A stretch of 64,000 nt of DNA from Candidatus Scalindua sp. SCAELEC01 (GTDB taxonomy: Bacteria > Planctomycetota > Brocadiia > Brocadiales > Scalinduaceae). The stretch is from the NCBI GenBank assembly GCA_004282745.1, contig SHMT01000020.1, forward strand, positions 1 through 64,000. Direction: 5' to 3'. Below, piece after piece: positions 44,566 through 54,758 of this stretch. How positions within the stretch are numbered: position 1 is the first letter of the stretch; every line of letters begins with the position of its first letter. A model generated the notes under the pieces. The model was not told the origin of the DNA and made no database searches. It saw only the letters and a list, made by a program, of their open reading frames with translations. A program made the translations under genes and the position numbers.

Positions 44566-46359
44566 TCACCTCTCCTTTTTCTTTGATTTCCGCCTCAAGA
44601 AAGGCTTCACATAAAAAATAAATACGACACCAACACACAAAATAATGAATCCAGTATAGACAACTATTATACCTGGATTTTTTGCCACTTGAAGTCCGGA
44701 ATATAATCCACCCTCTGGATCATAACTCGATTGATAAAAAACATATCCATCGTATTTCAAAGGATCGTTCACTTCAATGGTTTTAGACAAAACAGTTTTT
44801 CCATTGTCAACAACCCTGAGTTTACTTTTAAAATCTTTTATTTCCATACCGAATTTTTCATACAGAAGCGCAAAGTTGTTATCCGGATACCATTTTGCAG
44901 GTGTTTGTCCAAGTATCCAATCATCAACCGTACCTCTTGGACCTGCAATTTCAATGCGAAGGGCCGGATTATTTACCGTATCAGATTTTTTTATCACTTC
45001 GTTTTCAACGCTATATGAGGGGAAAAATTTTGCAATTCGCAACTGATACCCGCTTCCACCTACTTCAGACCTCTTTCCAACCTCCCAATTGACTATCTTT
45101 TTAAGCTCACCACCTTCGATGTAAGCGATTACTTTCTCTTTATCCTGATTTTGGATTATCCGTATCTTGTTCGACGTAAGGGTGAAATCGTCAGGCACAT
45201 TACACGTTACCCGTATATCTTTATATTTTGTTTGATGCGCCTGGTCCCAATAATCAGGATATTTGGAGAATGACCAACGAGAATCTACCCCCTGAGGTCC
45301 GGTAATGTCAACCATCACAGCAGGATTGCTCATCTCTTGCTCTTGTAAGGGTTTCGTACGATTCATGTAATCCAGGGCAAACTCCTTGATTTCAACCTTA
45401 TACTCTGTTCCTTCGACCTCAAAGACTGTACCCACTTCGATCGGGATGTCCAGCTTAATGCCTCTATCTTCCAGCTCAAGACCCAGTTTGGGGGGGCTCC
45501 CCTTCTCAACTATTGTCGTAAGCTTCTCAAAATCTCTATCATTGTCTACCCAGAAATACTCAACCCTCATGTTGTGGTCCGGGTCATTGTACCAGTTTAG
45601 GCCTTTTGCAAAAAGCCATCCCTCAGCGGTAATCTCTTCCGATCCAAACATCTGGACATAAATAGCTGGGTTAACGGGATCACTTGAAATATTGATCGGT
45701 TTTTGCGAATACTCAGCATCAGGATAAAAATCCTTTACCGTTACTGAGTAGTTAGAGTCCTTGATGTTGTATGTTTTTCCGACTTTAACCGTAAGGGGTG
45801 TTTGGCTGTCTTTGTCTTTGACATAGGCAATCAGCCTGTATTTTGGAGGATGTTTTTCAATGATGAAATCATCAAGATGTATCTCAAAATCCAGAGGCAC
45901 CTTTTGATAATCACCACGGGTCAAGTAGTAATCTACCGATCTCCCTTCATAAACATTTACCCCACCCTTTTCCCCAAGTTGGAGGTCGATGAAACAACCA
46001 ATCATTATGAGAATAATACTGACATGGGTAAGGATAAAGCCGATTTGAAGAACCGTATTTCTCCACCTCTTAACGGTACAACTGCCAAGATTCACACATA
46101 GGAATAGCAACAGGAGAGCAAACCAATAGGAATGGAAAATGTCTGTGAGCTGAGTCGCTATGAAAAATTTTGTAAGCCCCTCACCGTACCTTGCGACATA
46201 TTCTTCTGGTGTAAGTTGTTGAACTATTACCGTACCCAAGATGCAAGCTACCGCAAGAACCAATATGATAATAACTGCAAGCTTGACAGAACACAAAAAC
46301 TGCCAAACCCTACTCTCAACCTTACCCTTTTCTTCTTTTATAATTATCTCTTTTGACAT
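44566..46359 (-). CDS. resB: System II cytochrome c biogenesis protein ResB/Ccs1
   Basis: 597 residues. Three membrane helices in the N-terminal ~145 residues (including V-K-L-A-V-I-I-I-L), a large extracytoplasmic domain, and a C-terminal helix (about 560-580) followed by a basic tail. This is the ResB architecture. The extracytoplasmic part is longer than usual and contains three related stretches (I-Y-V-Q-M-F-G, A-V-M-V-D-I-T-G-P, A-L-R-I-E-I-A-G-P), suggesting internal repeats. It partners with the adjacent CcsA protein. No adjacent thioredoxin (ResA) gene is seen. Confidence 0.9.
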   Translation of the reverse strand: MSKEIIIKEEKGKVESRVWQFLCSVKLAVIIILVLAVACILGTVIVQQLTPEEYVARYGEGLTKFFIATQLTDIFHSYWFALLLLFLCVNLGSCTVKRWRNTVLQIGFILTHVSIILIMIGCFIDLQLGEKGGVNVYEGRSVDYYLTRGDYQKVPLDFEIHLDDFIIEKHPPKYRLIAYVKDKDSQTPLTVKVGKTYNIKDSNYSVTVKDFYPDAEYSQKPINISSDPVNPAIYVQMFGSEEITAEGWLFAKGLNWYNDPDHNMRVEYFWVDNDRDFEKLTTIVEKGSPPKLGLELEDRGIKLDIPIEVGTVFEVEGTEYKVEIKEFALDYMNRTKPLQEQEMSNPAVMVDITGPQGVDSRWSFSKYPDYWDQAHQTKYKDIRVTCNVPDDFTLTSNKIRIIQNQDKEKVIAYIEGGELKKIVNWEVGKRSEVGGSGYQLRIAKFFPSYSVENEVIKKSDTVNNPALRIEIAGPRGTVDDWILGQTPAKWYPDNNFALLYEKFGMEIKDFKSKLRVVDNGKTVLSKTIEVNDPLKYDGYVFYQSSYDPEGGLYSGLQVAKNPGIIVVYTGFIILCVGVVFIFYVKPFLRRKSKKKER

Positions 46360-46487
46360 ACCTCAGAACTTCTAACTTATCCTTTGTATCTTTACACATT
46401 TTCCACCCTTCAAAAAGGTTTCAAGTACATGCAAGAAATTATTTTATTAAAATTTAAAAAAACACAACACTACCTTTTGGCTAACAT

Positions 46488-47150
46488 CTATTCATAGATC
46501 AAAAACTCTACTCTTCCCTTTTTTACCGAATCCTTAACGACAGAGTAATGAGTTTGTGGTTTATGAGAACCGTGACCGACTACAACCATCCGCTGCGGAT
46601 TTATGCTCCCCTTCTCTATAAAGTAGTAAAGAACACTAAGAGCCCTTTCCGCCGATAAGTGACGGTTTGACAACCACCCATGCTGTGATATTACCACTGG
46701 ATCTAATCGTGAGCGTCCATCGATCCTCATGTTCAGAGTACTTCTCGTCCGAAGATGATCTGCAATAATCTCTAAAGCAGTATTTGCATCCCGTTTTAAT
46801 ACGGCCAGACCAGAATCAAACAAGAGCTCATCGGGTACCTCAATCAAGGTTCCATCATCAGAGTATTTCAGCTTTGTTCCGCCACCGATAGACACTGCAA
46901 GGCGTTCTAATTCTTTACGGTTACCCGTATTGACCGCTCTGTCACAGGTTCCCTTGTGTGGCTTACTAAGCGTCCCGTTGGGTTTTAAGCTATCGGTTAA
47001 TTTGTCTATTTCATGCAACTGATCACGAATGGTAATCGCTTGCCTGCTATTTGCTATACGAAGTCCTTCAAGTTCTGAGCATCCGGTCAAGAAACCCATG
47101 AACAAAAAAGAGAGAAGAACGAACCCGACAGGCTTTAATGAAAAATTCAA
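46488..47150 (-). CDS. OmpA-family peptidoglycan-binding lipoprotein
   Basis: 220 residues from TTG at 47150, which has ggagg 10 nt upstream; the in-frame GTG at 47174 lies before that site. A lipoprotein signal ends L-T-G-C. The C-terminal ~130 residues form an OmpA-like domain, with F-D-S-G-L-A near its start, N-R-x-L-S-A-E-R-A as the binding motif and V-V-G-H-G at its end. It anchors the outer membrane to peptidoglycan. A variation is S-N-R-H-L-S-A for the usual N-x-x-L-S motif. It stands alone. Confidence 0.83.
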   Translation of the reverse strand: MNFSLKPVGFVLLSFLFMGFLTGCSELEGLRIANSRQAITIRDQLHEIDKLTDSLKPNGTLSKPHKGTCDRAVNTGNRKELERLAVSIGGGTKLKYSDDGTLIEVPDELLFDSGLAVLKRDANTALEIIADHLRTRSTLNMRIDGRSRLDPVVISQHGWLSNRHLSAERALSVLYYFIEKGSINPQRMVVVGHGSHKPQTHYSVVKDSVKKGRVEFLIYE

Positions 47151-47265
47151 GTAGTGATTTCCTCCAACAACCACCGAACGCTACAGATCAATAAATATAA
47201 CACTAAGTAACATCCTTTTCAAGTTTATTTCTTTTTATTTGTTTCTGTGATTATGCAGGGTGTTA

Positions 47266-47646
47266 CTAATATACCGATTTTGGATCAAAGATCCGTTTTT
47301 CTGCTATTTCAACTTCACGTGTCTGTTGATTAAATCTTCGAAAATAACATGATTTGTATCCTTCATGGCATGCTGCTACTTTCTGCTCAACTTTAATCAC
47401 AAGTGAGTTTCCAGCACAATCAAAGTATATTTCCTTCAGTAATTGTATATGTCCTGACGTTTCCCCTTTTATCATCAGCCTGTTTTTTGAACGGCGAAAG
47501 AGATGTATCTTACCCGTTTCAAGCGTCTTTTCCAGTGCATCCTCGTTCATATAACAGAGCGTTAACACTTGATTGTCATCTATATCAACAATAACTGCTG
47601 GAATCAGACCTTTTTCATTAAATTTTAGCTGTTTTTGCAACTCCAT
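47266..47646 (-). CDS. hisI: Phosphoribosyl-AMP cyclohydrolase
   Basis: 126 residues, the stand-alone form without the HisE domain. It opens the purine ring of PR-AMP in histidine synthesis. The family motifs are Y-M-N-E-D-A-L, K-G-E-T-S-G-H and D-C-A-G-N-S, with Zn ligands C-H-E-G-Y-K-S-C-Y-F-R. The start overlaps the end of thiE by 22 bp and has a ggagg site. No other his gene is nearby. Confidence 0.93.
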   Translation of the reverse strand: MELQKQLKFNEKGLIPAVIVDIDDNQVLTLCYMNEDALEKTLETGKIHLFRRSKNRLMIKGETSGHIQLLKEIYFDCAGNSLVIKVEQKVAACHEGYKSCYFRRFNQQTREVEIAEKRIFDPKSVY

Positions 47647-48305
47647 TTCTTATTACCTCCCAAAATTTGATCGTCCTTTAATCTCTGATACTTTTTTATG
47701 ATATCATGCATTGTTTTGGCTGTCTGTTCTGGTCTTTTAGAACGAAGAAGAGCCGAGATAACGGCAACGCCGTCTGCTCCGTTTTCTAATACTTCTTTAA
47801 CATTAAATTCATTAATCCCACCAAGGCCGATCAGAGGTACCGAAAGATATCTCTTTATTTTCTTCAATTCAACCACGCCAAGTGGTTTTGTCGAGGGATC
47901 TTTACTCAATGTGCGGTATACTGGGCTAATACTGACATAATCTACCCCCTGAAAGCTCGCTTTTTTCACCTCGTCAAAACTGTGTGCCGAAAACCCAATC
48001 ATCATTTCAGGCCCTACCAGTTTTCGCACTACATCTATACTCAAAGATTGCCAACCGAGATGAACACCATCGGCATTAACTGCCAATGCAATATCCACCC
48101 TGTCGTTTATTACCAGATTTGCACCATGCTCTTCAGTTATAGTGCGAAGCTTCTTTGCTAACGTATATAAATCTTTGGTACTCAACTCCTTTTCTCGTAA
48201 TTGAACAGTGCTGACTCCGCCCTCCAGGGTCGATACAACGATATCACAAAGATTCTCTTCGCACGCTTTACGGTCAGTTATCAAGACGAATTCTAATGAC
48301 TTCAT
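47625..48305 (-). CDS. thiE: Thiamine-phosphate synthase
   Basis: 226 residues. It joins the pyrimidine and thiazole halves of thiamine. The TIM-barrel pattern is typical: T-V-Q-L-R-E-K, L-V-I-N-D-R-V-D-I-A, A-D-G-V-H-L-G-W, S-I-S-P-V-Y and G-L-G-G-I-N with G-A-D-G-V-A-V-I. The end overlaps hisI by 22 bp and purB lies 14 bp upstream. The three-gene order purB-thiE-hisI forms one unit. Confidence 0.92.
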   Translation of the reverse strand: MKSLEFVLITDRKACEENLCDIVVSTLEGGVSTVQLREKELSTKDLYTLAKKLRTITEEHGANLVINDRVDIALAVNADGVHLGWQSLSIDVVRKLVGPEMMIGFSAHSFDEVKKASFQGVDYVSISPVYRTLSKDPSTKPLGVVELKKIKRYLSVPLIGLGGINEFNVKEVLENGADGVAVISALLRSKRPEQTAKTMHDIIKKYQRLKDDQILGGNKKWSCKNS

Positions 48306-48319
48306 ACCCTTGTTCCCAG

Positions 48320-49768
48320 TTATACTCTAAATTCTGCCTTTAAACCAAGGATCTTTTTATACCTTTTTTGTATCGGCTTGACAATGGTTGTAATATATTC
48401 GTCGACTTGCTGAGGAGCCCTGCCAACAAAATTTTTGGGATTCATGATATTTGATATATTGTCCTTAATGTTATCGAAATCCTTATCCCTCTGAATTCTG
48501 TCTAAGAGATCGTTATCTACCCCATTTTCTTTTATCAGAGTCGCCGCTTCCATAGAATAGGTACGAATCTTTTCATGTATCTTTTGCCTGTCACTACCAG
48601 CTTTTACCGACTCCATAAGGATATCTTCAGAAGCCATAAAGGGGAGTTCTTGATTAACATGCTGTGCAATCACCTTGGGATAGACCACTAATCCCCTTGC
48701 AACTCCAAGTACAATGTTCAGCATTGCATCAGTTGCAAGAAATGTCTCAGGTATCACTAACCGTCTATTTGCAGAATCATCTAGGGTTCTCTCCAACCAC
48801 TGCGATCCACTGGTAAATTCTGTGTTAAGGCTATTACAAATTATGTAACGAGCTATCGATGCAACTCTTTCACAACGCATTGGATTTCTTTTATAAGGCA
48901 TAGCGGAAGATCCTATCTGTTTTTTCCCAAAAGGTTCTTCAATCTCTCGCAAATTTTGTAATAACCGTATATCATTAGAAAATTTGTGTGCAGATTGCGC
49001 TATACCGGATAAAACATCTGCAATTTGGCTATCGGCTTTTCTCGGGTAAATCTGTCCAGTAATTGGGAAAAGTTTCTTAAATCCCATCTTGTGGGCAATC
49101 TCTTTGTCAAGGAGTTTAACCTTTTCTTCATCATTACCAAAAAGGGACATAAAGCTATTTTGAGTCCCAATAGTTCCTTTTGCTCCCCTAAATCTTAAAT
49201 TATTAATTCGATATTCGATATCTTCAATATCAATAATGAAGTCTTGTATCCATAAACATGCCCGTTTTCCAACTGTTGTAAGTTGTGCGGGTTGATAGTG
49301 GGTAAAGCCTAAAGTAATTATGTCTCTATTATTTTTTGCAAAAGAAGCGAGTGCATCCACAATATTAACCATTTTCTCAAGCAAGATATTGAGTCCTTTT
49401 TTGATCAATATTAAGTCGGCATTGTCCTGTACAAATGCACTCGTAGCTCCTAAATGGATTATGGGCCTTGCGTTTGGACATTGATCACCAAAAGCATGAA
49501 TGTGTGCCATCACATCATGCTTTACCCTGAGCTCATGTTTCATGACAGTAGTAAAATCGATGTTACTTTGGTATTTTACCATCTCATCTATCTGTTTTTT
49601 TTTAATAGTCTTAATTCCAAGAGTACGTTGGGTGTCTGCTAATACAATCCATAGCTTTCTCCAAGTACTATACTTATTGTGATCTGAAAAATTATAACTC
49701 ATTTCCTTACCAGCGTATCTTCCCGCTAGCGGACTTTGATATGTATCAAATTCATTACTCCTTGGCAT
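48320..49768 (-). CDS. purB: Adenylosuccinate lyase
   Basis: 482 residues from the ATG at 49768, which has a good gggaggag site; the in-frame ATG at 49822 is upstream of that site. It splits adenylosuccinate and SAICAR in purine synthesis. The fumarase/ASL signature is G-S-S-A-M-P-Y-K-R-N-P, with H-L-G-A-T-S-A-F-V and T-H-Y-Q-P-A-Q as the other conserved regions. The length and the long C-terminal domain are those of the PurB subfamily with about 480 residues. Confidence 0.94.
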   Translation of the reverse strand: MPRSNEFDTYQSPLAGRYAGKEMSYNFSDHNKYSTWRKLWIVLADTQRTLGIKTIKKKQIDEMVKYQSNIDFTTVMKHELRVKHDVMAHIHAFGDQCPNARPIIHLGATSAFVQDNADLILIKKGLNILLEKMVNIVDALASFAKNNRDIITLGFTHYQPAQLTTVGKRACLWIQDFIIDIEDIEYRINNLRFRGAKGTIGTQNSFMSLFGNDEEKVKLLDKEIAHKMGFKKLFPITGQIYPRKADSQIADVLSGIAQSAHKFSNDIRLLQNLREIEEPFGKKQIGSSAMPYKRNPMRCERVASIARYIICNSLNTEFTSGSQWLERTLDDSANRRLVIPETFLATDAMLNIVLGVARGLVVYPKVIAQHVNQELPFMASEDILMESVKAGSDRQKIHEKIRTYSMEAATLIKENGVDNDLLDRIQRDKDFDNIKDNISNIMNPKNFVGRAPQQVDEYITTIVKPIQKRYKKILGLKAEFRV

Positions 49769-49897
49769 TGGTTGTTCTCCTCCCTCTCCAGGTACTATAT
49801 TTCTCCCTACTCGTTTGTCCATGCTGACTCAAACCGGTATAATTTTAGGTTGTTCTCATTATCCTTATAATAAACAGGTATCTTATAAATGGTATAA

Positions 49898-49932
49898 AAA
49901 AAATGCCATCCGTAGTGAGGATGGCATTTTTT
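49898..49932 (-). terminator. Terminator of groES-groEL
   Basis: Stem aaaaaatgccatcc / ggatggcatttttt with a 7-nt loop. The T run on the minus strand lies downstream of groEL, 43 bp past its stop. Confidence 0.9.
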
Positions 49933-49974
49933 CTTAAATTCTTTCGATCAAATCTCTAGAAGGGTCTCCTTTTG

Positions 49975-51570
49975 TTACTTTTCTTCTTTTTCTGGGATTT
50001 CACTGACTATTGCATCGGTTGTTAATAACAATCCAGAAATACTGGCTGCATTTTGCAGAGCAGTCCTCACGACCTTCGTGGGATCAATCACACCATTTTT
50101 AACCAAATCGGTATACTCACCTTTGGCAACATCGTAACCAAAATTCCCTTTCCCTTCTTTGACTTTTTGAACAACTAACTTTCCATTACAACCCGCATTT
50201 GAGGCAATTTGCTCAAGAGGCATTTCCAAAGAGTTTTTTATGATGTTGATACCAATCTTTTCATCTTCACCAGCCTTGGCCTCTAATGTTTCCAAAGCCT
50301 TTGCTGCCCTCAAGAGTGCAACACCTCCGCCCGGCAATACTCCTTCTTCAACAGCCGCTCTCGTTGCATTCATTGCATCCTCTATTCGCGCCTTCTTTTC
50401 CTTCATCTCAGCTTCTGTCGCAGCGCCAACACTTATCTTTGCTATACCTCCGGCAAGCTTTGCTAGCCGTCCCTGCAATTTCTCTTTGTCATAGTCAGAG
50501 GTCGTCATGTCAATCGCACTCCTGATCTGCTCAATTCTCCCTTGAATTGTCTTGCGAGAACCACCACCCTCAATGATCATCGTATTCTCTTTGCCGATGA
50601 CGACTCTTTTGGCTCTGCCGAGATCAGTAAGTTTGATGCTGCTCAAGTCTATTCCTAGATCCTCAAAAAGAGCAGTTCCGCCGGTCAAAGTGGCAATATC
50701 TTCAAGCATCTCTTTTCTTCTATCACCAAATTCAGGACTCTTTACTGCCGCGCACTTTAATGTACCTCTAATCTTGTTAACCACAAGGGTAGTCAAAACT
50801 TCTCCTTCGATATCCTCCGCAATGATAAGCAGTGATTTTCCCGTTTCTGAAATCTTTTCAAGTAGCGGTATGAGCTCTTTTACGGTTGAAATTTTTTTCT
50901 CATGTAAGAGTATATATGGATCTTCAAACACTACTTCTAATTTTTCAACGTCGGTTACGAAATAAGGAGAGAGAAATCCTTTATCAAACTGCATCCCCTC
51001 AACTAAATCGACTGTTGTCTCCAAACCCTTTCCCTCTTCGACGGTGATAACTCCATCTTTTCCCGCCTGCTTCATAGCATTTGATATCTGTTCCCCAATT
51101 TCCAAATCATTGTTTGCGGCAATTGTACCTACCTGCTTTATCTCTTTGTCACCACTGACTGGAATACTCATTTTACCGAGCTCTTCGATGACGGCCGTAA
51201 CTGCTTCATCAATTCCCCGTTTAATGCCAACGGGATTTGCACCGGATACACTACACTTTAGTCCTTCTCTATAGATAGCTTCTGCTAATATCGTTGCGGT
51301 TGTTGTACCATCACCCGAGGTATCGTTAGTCTTGGATGCAACTTCTATTATCATTTTTGCCCCAATATCTTCGTAGGCATCCTCAAATTCAATCTCCTTT
51401 GCAACCGTTACTCCATCTTTTGTAATTGTTGGGGAACCAAAGCTTTTTTCAATAACCACATTTCTTCCCCTTGGACCCATTGTCACCCTAACGGCGTCAG
51501 CCAACTTACTAATTCCTACCTTTATGGCCTCACCAGCATTTTGACCATACACAACCTTCTTAGCAGCCAT
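49975..51570 (-). CDS. groEL: Chaperonin GroEL
   Basis: 531 residues, full length. It is the 60-kDa barrel that folds proteins with GroES. The ATP site is G-D-G-T-T-T-A-T, and [18 protein letters not shown] and G-G-V-A-L-L-R-A are classic GroEL positions. The C-terminus ends E-I-P-E-K-E-E-K, without the Gly-Met-rich tail of E. coli GroEL. It lies 53 bp after groES. No CIRCE element is seen before the pair. Confidence 0.97.
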   Translation of the reverse strand: MAAKKVVYGQNAGEAIKVGISKLADAVRVTMGPRGRNVVIEKSFGSPTITKDGVTVAKEIEFEDAYEDIGAKMIIEVASKTNDTSGDGTTTATILAEAIYREGLKCSVSGANPVGIKRGIDEAVTAVIEELGKMSIPVSGDKEIKQVGTIAANNDLEIGEQISNAMKQAGKDGVITVEEGKGLETTVDLVEGMQFDKGFLSPYFVTDVEKLEVVFEDPYILLHEKKISTVKELIPLLEKISETGKSLLIIAEDIEGEVLTTLVVNKIRGTLKCAAVKSPEFGDRRKEMLEDIATLTGGTALFEDLGIDLSSIKLTDLGRAKRVVIGKENTMIIEGGGSRKTIQGRIEQIRSAIDMTTSDYDKEKLQGRLAKLAGGIAKISVGAATEAEMKEKKARIEDAMNATRAAVEEGVLPGGGVALLRAAKALETLEAKAGEDEKIGINIIKNSLEMPLEQIASNAGCNGKLVVQKVKEGKGNFGYDVAKGEYTDLVKNGVIDPTKVVRTALQNAASISGLLLTTDAIVSEIPEKEEK

Positions 51571-51623
51571 TCTATCCCCCTTTACCCCAGTAAATTATAA
51601 TAACCTCAATTATACAAAATCTT

Positions 51624-51911
51624 TTAGTCTCTTATGGCAAGAATATCATCCTCGCTCATTAAAAGATACTCATCATCATCAATTGTTATCTCAGTACCAG
51701 CGTAAGAAGAAAAGACTACCATGTCCCCTTTTTTGACCTGAAACTTTGCTCTCTCTCCATTGTCAAGAAGTTTACCATCTCCTAAAGCGATAACCGTTCC
51801 TTCTTTCGGTTTCTCTTTTGCGGAATCTGGCAAAACGATCCCTCCAGCAGTTTTTTCAACGGATTCAAGTCTTTTTATTAATATCTTTTCCCCAATTGGC
51901 TTTGTCTTCAT
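51624..51911 (-). CDS. groES: Co-chaperonin GroES
   Basis: 95 residues, the usual size. It caps GroEL. Family motifs: K-P-I-G-E-K-I-L-I-K-R near the start, the mobile loop with T-A-G-G-I-V-L-P and G-D-M-V-V-F-S-S-Y-A-G-T near the end. It precedes groEL in the same operon. Confidence 0.96.
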   Translation of the reverse strand: MKTKPIGEKILIKRLESVEKTAGGIVLPDSAKEKPKEGTVIALGDGKLLDNGERAKFQVKKGDMVVFSSYAGTEITIDDDEYLLMSEDDILAIRD

Positions 51912-51960
51912 TGTTACTATGTACCACCCTTTCTGCTAAATTATTTCCATAAAACTATTT

Positions 51961-52359
51961 CTAATAAAACTTTTCTAGCGACTGCTCAACTGCAAACTTT
52001 ATCATCTCTTTATTGATGGGTTTATAAATCATTGTGTATGCATTAGCTTCAATCGCCCCCATCTTCAACTCCTTTGATGTATCCGCAGAGACAAAGATAC
52101 AAGGCATTATGGATTTCTTCTCTTCTTTAATAAACTCAAAGGTATCGAAACCACTAAAATCCGGAAGGTGAATGTCTAGTATTAAGAGGTGAAGATATTT
52201 CTGTTTTGCAATTTCCACTGCCTCTCTTCCACAGCTTGCCAAATAGGTTATATACCCCTCAGGTTCAAAAATATCTTTTAAGCTATATCGGCAGTTTTCG
52301 TCATCATCCGTTATCAAAATGCTAAAATCTTCTTTAATATGTCTTAAAAAAGGCATCAT
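51961..52359 (-). CDS. Stand-alone receiver-domain protein
   Basis: 132 residues from the ATG at 52359; the frame extends 30 codons upstream into hydrophobic text unlike a receiver. CheY-like fold: L-I-T-D-D-D-E pocket, L-L-I-L-D-I-H-L-P with the phospho-Asp, F-V-S-A-D-T switch and Y-K-P-I Lys. No output domain. It lies 50 bp from groES but points the same way, so it may be upstream of groES in one transcript. Confidence 0.83.
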   Translation of the reverse strand: MMPFLRHIKEDFSILITDDDENCRYSLKDIFEPEGYITYLASCGREAVEIAKQKYLHLLILDIHLPDFSGFDTFEFIKEEKKSIMPCIFVSADTSKELKMGAIEANAYTMIYKPINKEMIKFAVEQSLEKFY

Positions 52360-52738
52360 AGATAGAAAAAAAATGAAATAGTCCCAACTCACTAAATCCA
52401 AGTGTTTAATAAAGGGTATTTTTCTAGAAATGAGATTTATGAAAAACAAAAAAAATAAATTATATGATAGTTAAGCTACGCAAAAAAAATGCCAATGCTT
52501 AAATATTGGGGATAGGTTATAACGTTTGTCTGAATAAACATATGTGATAATGAAACTTAAGTGTAGTTTTTACGCTCTGTGTCCTCTGCCACATTGGCGT
52601 CAAACTCAACGCTATCATTTTTTCTCTGTCATAATGGCATTGAAAAATCGAAAAATTCTTGGTAAAACTTGTTACCGGGAAATAAGACGATATTATGGGA
52701 TTTTGTTCTACAACGTATTTTTACCATGAGCATGGAAT
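52360..52738. other. Divergent intergenic region before ubiA
   Basis: About 380 bp, AT-rich, between a minus-strand receiver gene and the plus-strand prenyltransferase. I see no RNA gene, repeat or confident promoter pair. Confidence 0.35.
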
Positions 52739-53662
52739 TTGAAAGGAAAAATTATCATTTTGAAAAATGACGGAACTATCGATGACCAGCACGCTGGCAT
52801 CTTATCAAAACTCTGTTCAATATTAACATTAATTAAATTTTCACATACCATTTTCTCTCTACCGTTTGCCATTATGAGTGCATTTCTTGCTGCGAGTGGA
52901 CTACCTACACTGCGGCAGATTCTCTTGATCATTTGTGCATTGATCTTGGCTCGTAGTTGTGCGATGACGTTTAACAGGCTGGTAGACGCAAAGTACGATA
53001 TTCACAATCCAAGAACGGCTTATCGCATCAAGTTACAAAATTTTGTAGGTAAACCTACTCTTTGGATCTTTACCATCATATGTGCACTACTCTTTGTCGC
53101 TTGTGCTGCAGGATTAAATAGACTTTCATTGCTGGTATCGCCAATAGCCCTCATCATTATCTTTGGTTATTCATACACAAAACGATTCACAAATCTATCG
53201 CACTTTGTATTGGGGCTAGGATTGGCGTTTTCTCCAATAGGAGCCTGGGTTGGGATAAGGGGTAAATTTGAGATTGCACCGTTTGTTCTTGCACTCGGTG
53301 TACTTTTATGGACTGCAGGATTCGATATTATCTACTCATGCCAAGATGTGCAACACGATATAAAGGCAAAACTCCATTCCATACCTCAATGGTTAGGGAT
53401 AAAAACCTCTCTAAAATTGGCATCTTTCCTCCATTTTCTTATGCTGCTTGTTCTCTTCTCTTTTGCATTCTTTACTGAGTTGGGTAGTATCTATAGTATT
53501 GCCGTTTTCTTCGTCGGCATCATGTTATTTTATGAACATTCGCTGATTAAGCCAACCGATTTGTCAAAAATCAATCTGGCATTCTTTACCGTTAATGGCT
53601 TGATAAGTATCTTTTTAATGGTTATCACCATTGTAGACATATGTATACCCTTTACACAGTGA
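52739..53662 (+). CDS. UbiA-family prenyltransferase (MqnP/UbiA-like)
   Basis: 307 residues with eight to nine membrane helices. It attaches a polyprenyl chain to an aromatic acid for quinone synthesis. The two Asp-rich motifs are N-R-L-V-D-A-K-Y-D and D-I-I-Y-S-C-Q-D-V-Q-H-D. The sequence resembles the MqnP/UbiA group, so menaquinone synthesis by the futalosine route is likely but not certain. Start: TTG at 52739 or TTG at 52760; no ATG precedes the first helix in frame, so the exact N-terminus is unsure. Confidence 0.85.
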   Translation: MKGKIIILKNDGTIDDQHAGILSKLCSILTLIKFSHTIFSLPFAIMSAFLAASGLPTLRQILLIICALILARSCAMTFNRLVDAKYDIHNPRTAYRIKLQNFVGKPTLWIFTIICALLFVACAAGLNRLSLLVSPIALIIIFGYSYTKRFTNLSHFVLGLGLAFSPIGAWVGIRGKFEIAPFVLALGVLLWTAGFDIIYSCQDVQHDIKAKLHSIPQWLGIKTSLKLASFLHFLMLLVLFSFAFFTELGSIYSIAVFFVGIMLFYEHSLIKPTDLSKINLAFFTVNGLISIFLMVITIVDICIPFTQ

Positions 53663-53681
53663 AACGGCAACCGACGAAGTG

Positions 53682-53702
53682 CTTCTCTGTAAAACAGAGA
53701 AG
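53682..53702. terminator. Convergent-gene hairpin
   Basis: Stem cttctctgt / acagagaag with an aaa loop between the convergent ubiA-type and DUF2905 genes. T-richness after it is modest, so it is a probable terminator. Confidence 0.55.
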
Positions 53703-53918
53703 TTATCTCCTACCAAAAACTAAAAAAATGAAAGTAAGAATTATGCTGACCACAATGCACGTTGTTACGGGAAAATAAAAAAAGAAATCCTTCTTTTTGA
53801 TGGCTATATCTCCAGGCAACTTCCCAAGGAAAGGAATATTGTTACCCAAAATCAAAACGAGGCCAATAATCACAAAGAATATACCGATTAAGATGAACGG
53901 CTTTCCCAGTTCAGGCAT
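53703..53918 (-). CDS. DUF2905-family small membrane protein
   Basis: 71 residues with two membrane helices (about 7-25 and 47-66). The family signature is F-L-G-K-L-P-G-D-I between the helices. No function is established. It follows lptB by 17 bp, the last gene of lepA-lepB-lptB-DUF2905. Confidence 0.85.
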   Translation of the reverse strand: MPELGKPFILIGIFFVIIGLVLILGNNIPFLGKLPGDIAIKKKDFFFYFPVTTCIVVSIILTFIFLVFGRR

Positions 53919-53935
53919 AATTGTCTTATCTCAAA

Positions 53936-54745
53936 TCAAAACTTGTTCAAACTTTCCTTTAGCCCCTCTTTTTTTCCACTCTTTTTACCATACGATTTAA
54001 AAGATTCCGGAGCCCTAATATCATTCGTTAGGAACTTCTCACCAAAATATAATTTTTTTGCCAATGGATCGTTGACAAGTTTTGCAGTATCGCCACTTGT
54101 TACTATTGTCCCCTCACTAATTATATAAGAGTGGTCTGTAATACTCAGGGCTTCTCGAACATTATGATCTGTTAATAAGATACCAATCCCTTTGTCTTTC
54201 AGAATCAAAACAATGTCTTGGATTTCAGCAACAGCAATTGGATCGATAAATGAAAATGGTTCGTCTAAAAGAATTAATGTGGGTGAAGTAGACATCGCCC
54301 TGGCTATTTCGAGGCGCCTTCTCTCCCCTCCTGAAAGAAAATTCGCACTCTTTTTCGATAAATGAGTCAGTCCCAATTCTCCTAAAAGTTGATTCAGTTT
54401 TCTTTTCCTACCTCGATAATCAAATTTAAGTGTTTCCAAGATGGCTAAAATGTTCTCCTCAACTGTCAAGCGTTGAAAGACAGATGGTTCCTGTGAAAGA
54501 AATCCCATTCCCAGTCTTGCACGCATATATATCGGTAAGTGCGTTATCTCTTCTCCACCGAAAAATACCTTTCCGTAACTTGGCCTTATCAAGCCAATTA
54601 CCATCGAGAAAGCCGTACTTTTCCCTGCACCATTTTGCCCCAAGAGACCCGCTATCTGACCTGCATGAACTTCAAAACTCACATGATTAACAACGTTTTT
54701 CTTGCCGTATGTTTTTACTAATTCTATTGCCTGTAATAGTTTCAT
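53936..54745 (-). CDS. lptB: LPS export ABC transporter ATPase LptB
   Basis: 269 residues. LptB drives LPS extraction from the inner membrane through LptFG, and its presence supports an LPS-bearing outer membrane. Motifs: G-Q-N-G-A-G-K-S Walker A, L-S-G-G-E-R-R-R signature, L-I-L-L-D-E-P Walker B and L-T-D-H-N-V-R-E-A switch region, which distinguishes LptB from other ABC ATPases. A Lys-rich tail of about 25 residues extends it beyond the usual ~240. No lptA/C gene is adjacent. Confidence 0.92.
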   Translation of the reverse strand: MKLLQAIELVKTYGKKNVVNHVSFEVHAGQIAGLLGQNGAGKSTAFSMVIGLIRPSYGKVFFGGEEITHLPIYMRARLGMGFLSQEPSVFQRLTVEENILAILETLKFDYRGRKRKLNQLLGELGLTHLSKKSANFLSGGERRRLEIARAMSTSPTLILLDEPFSFIDPIAVAEIQDIVLILKDKGIGILLTDHNVREALSITDHSYIISEGTIVTSGDTAKLVNDPLAKKLYFGEKFLTNDIRAPESFKSYGKKSGKKEGLKESLNKF

Positions 54746-54758
54746 GGTTACCTATCAT

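Noticed and set aside
51571-51960. CIRCE operator for groES-groEL
   Set aside because: I looked for the gagtgctaa-type inverted repeat upstream of groES and did not find it.
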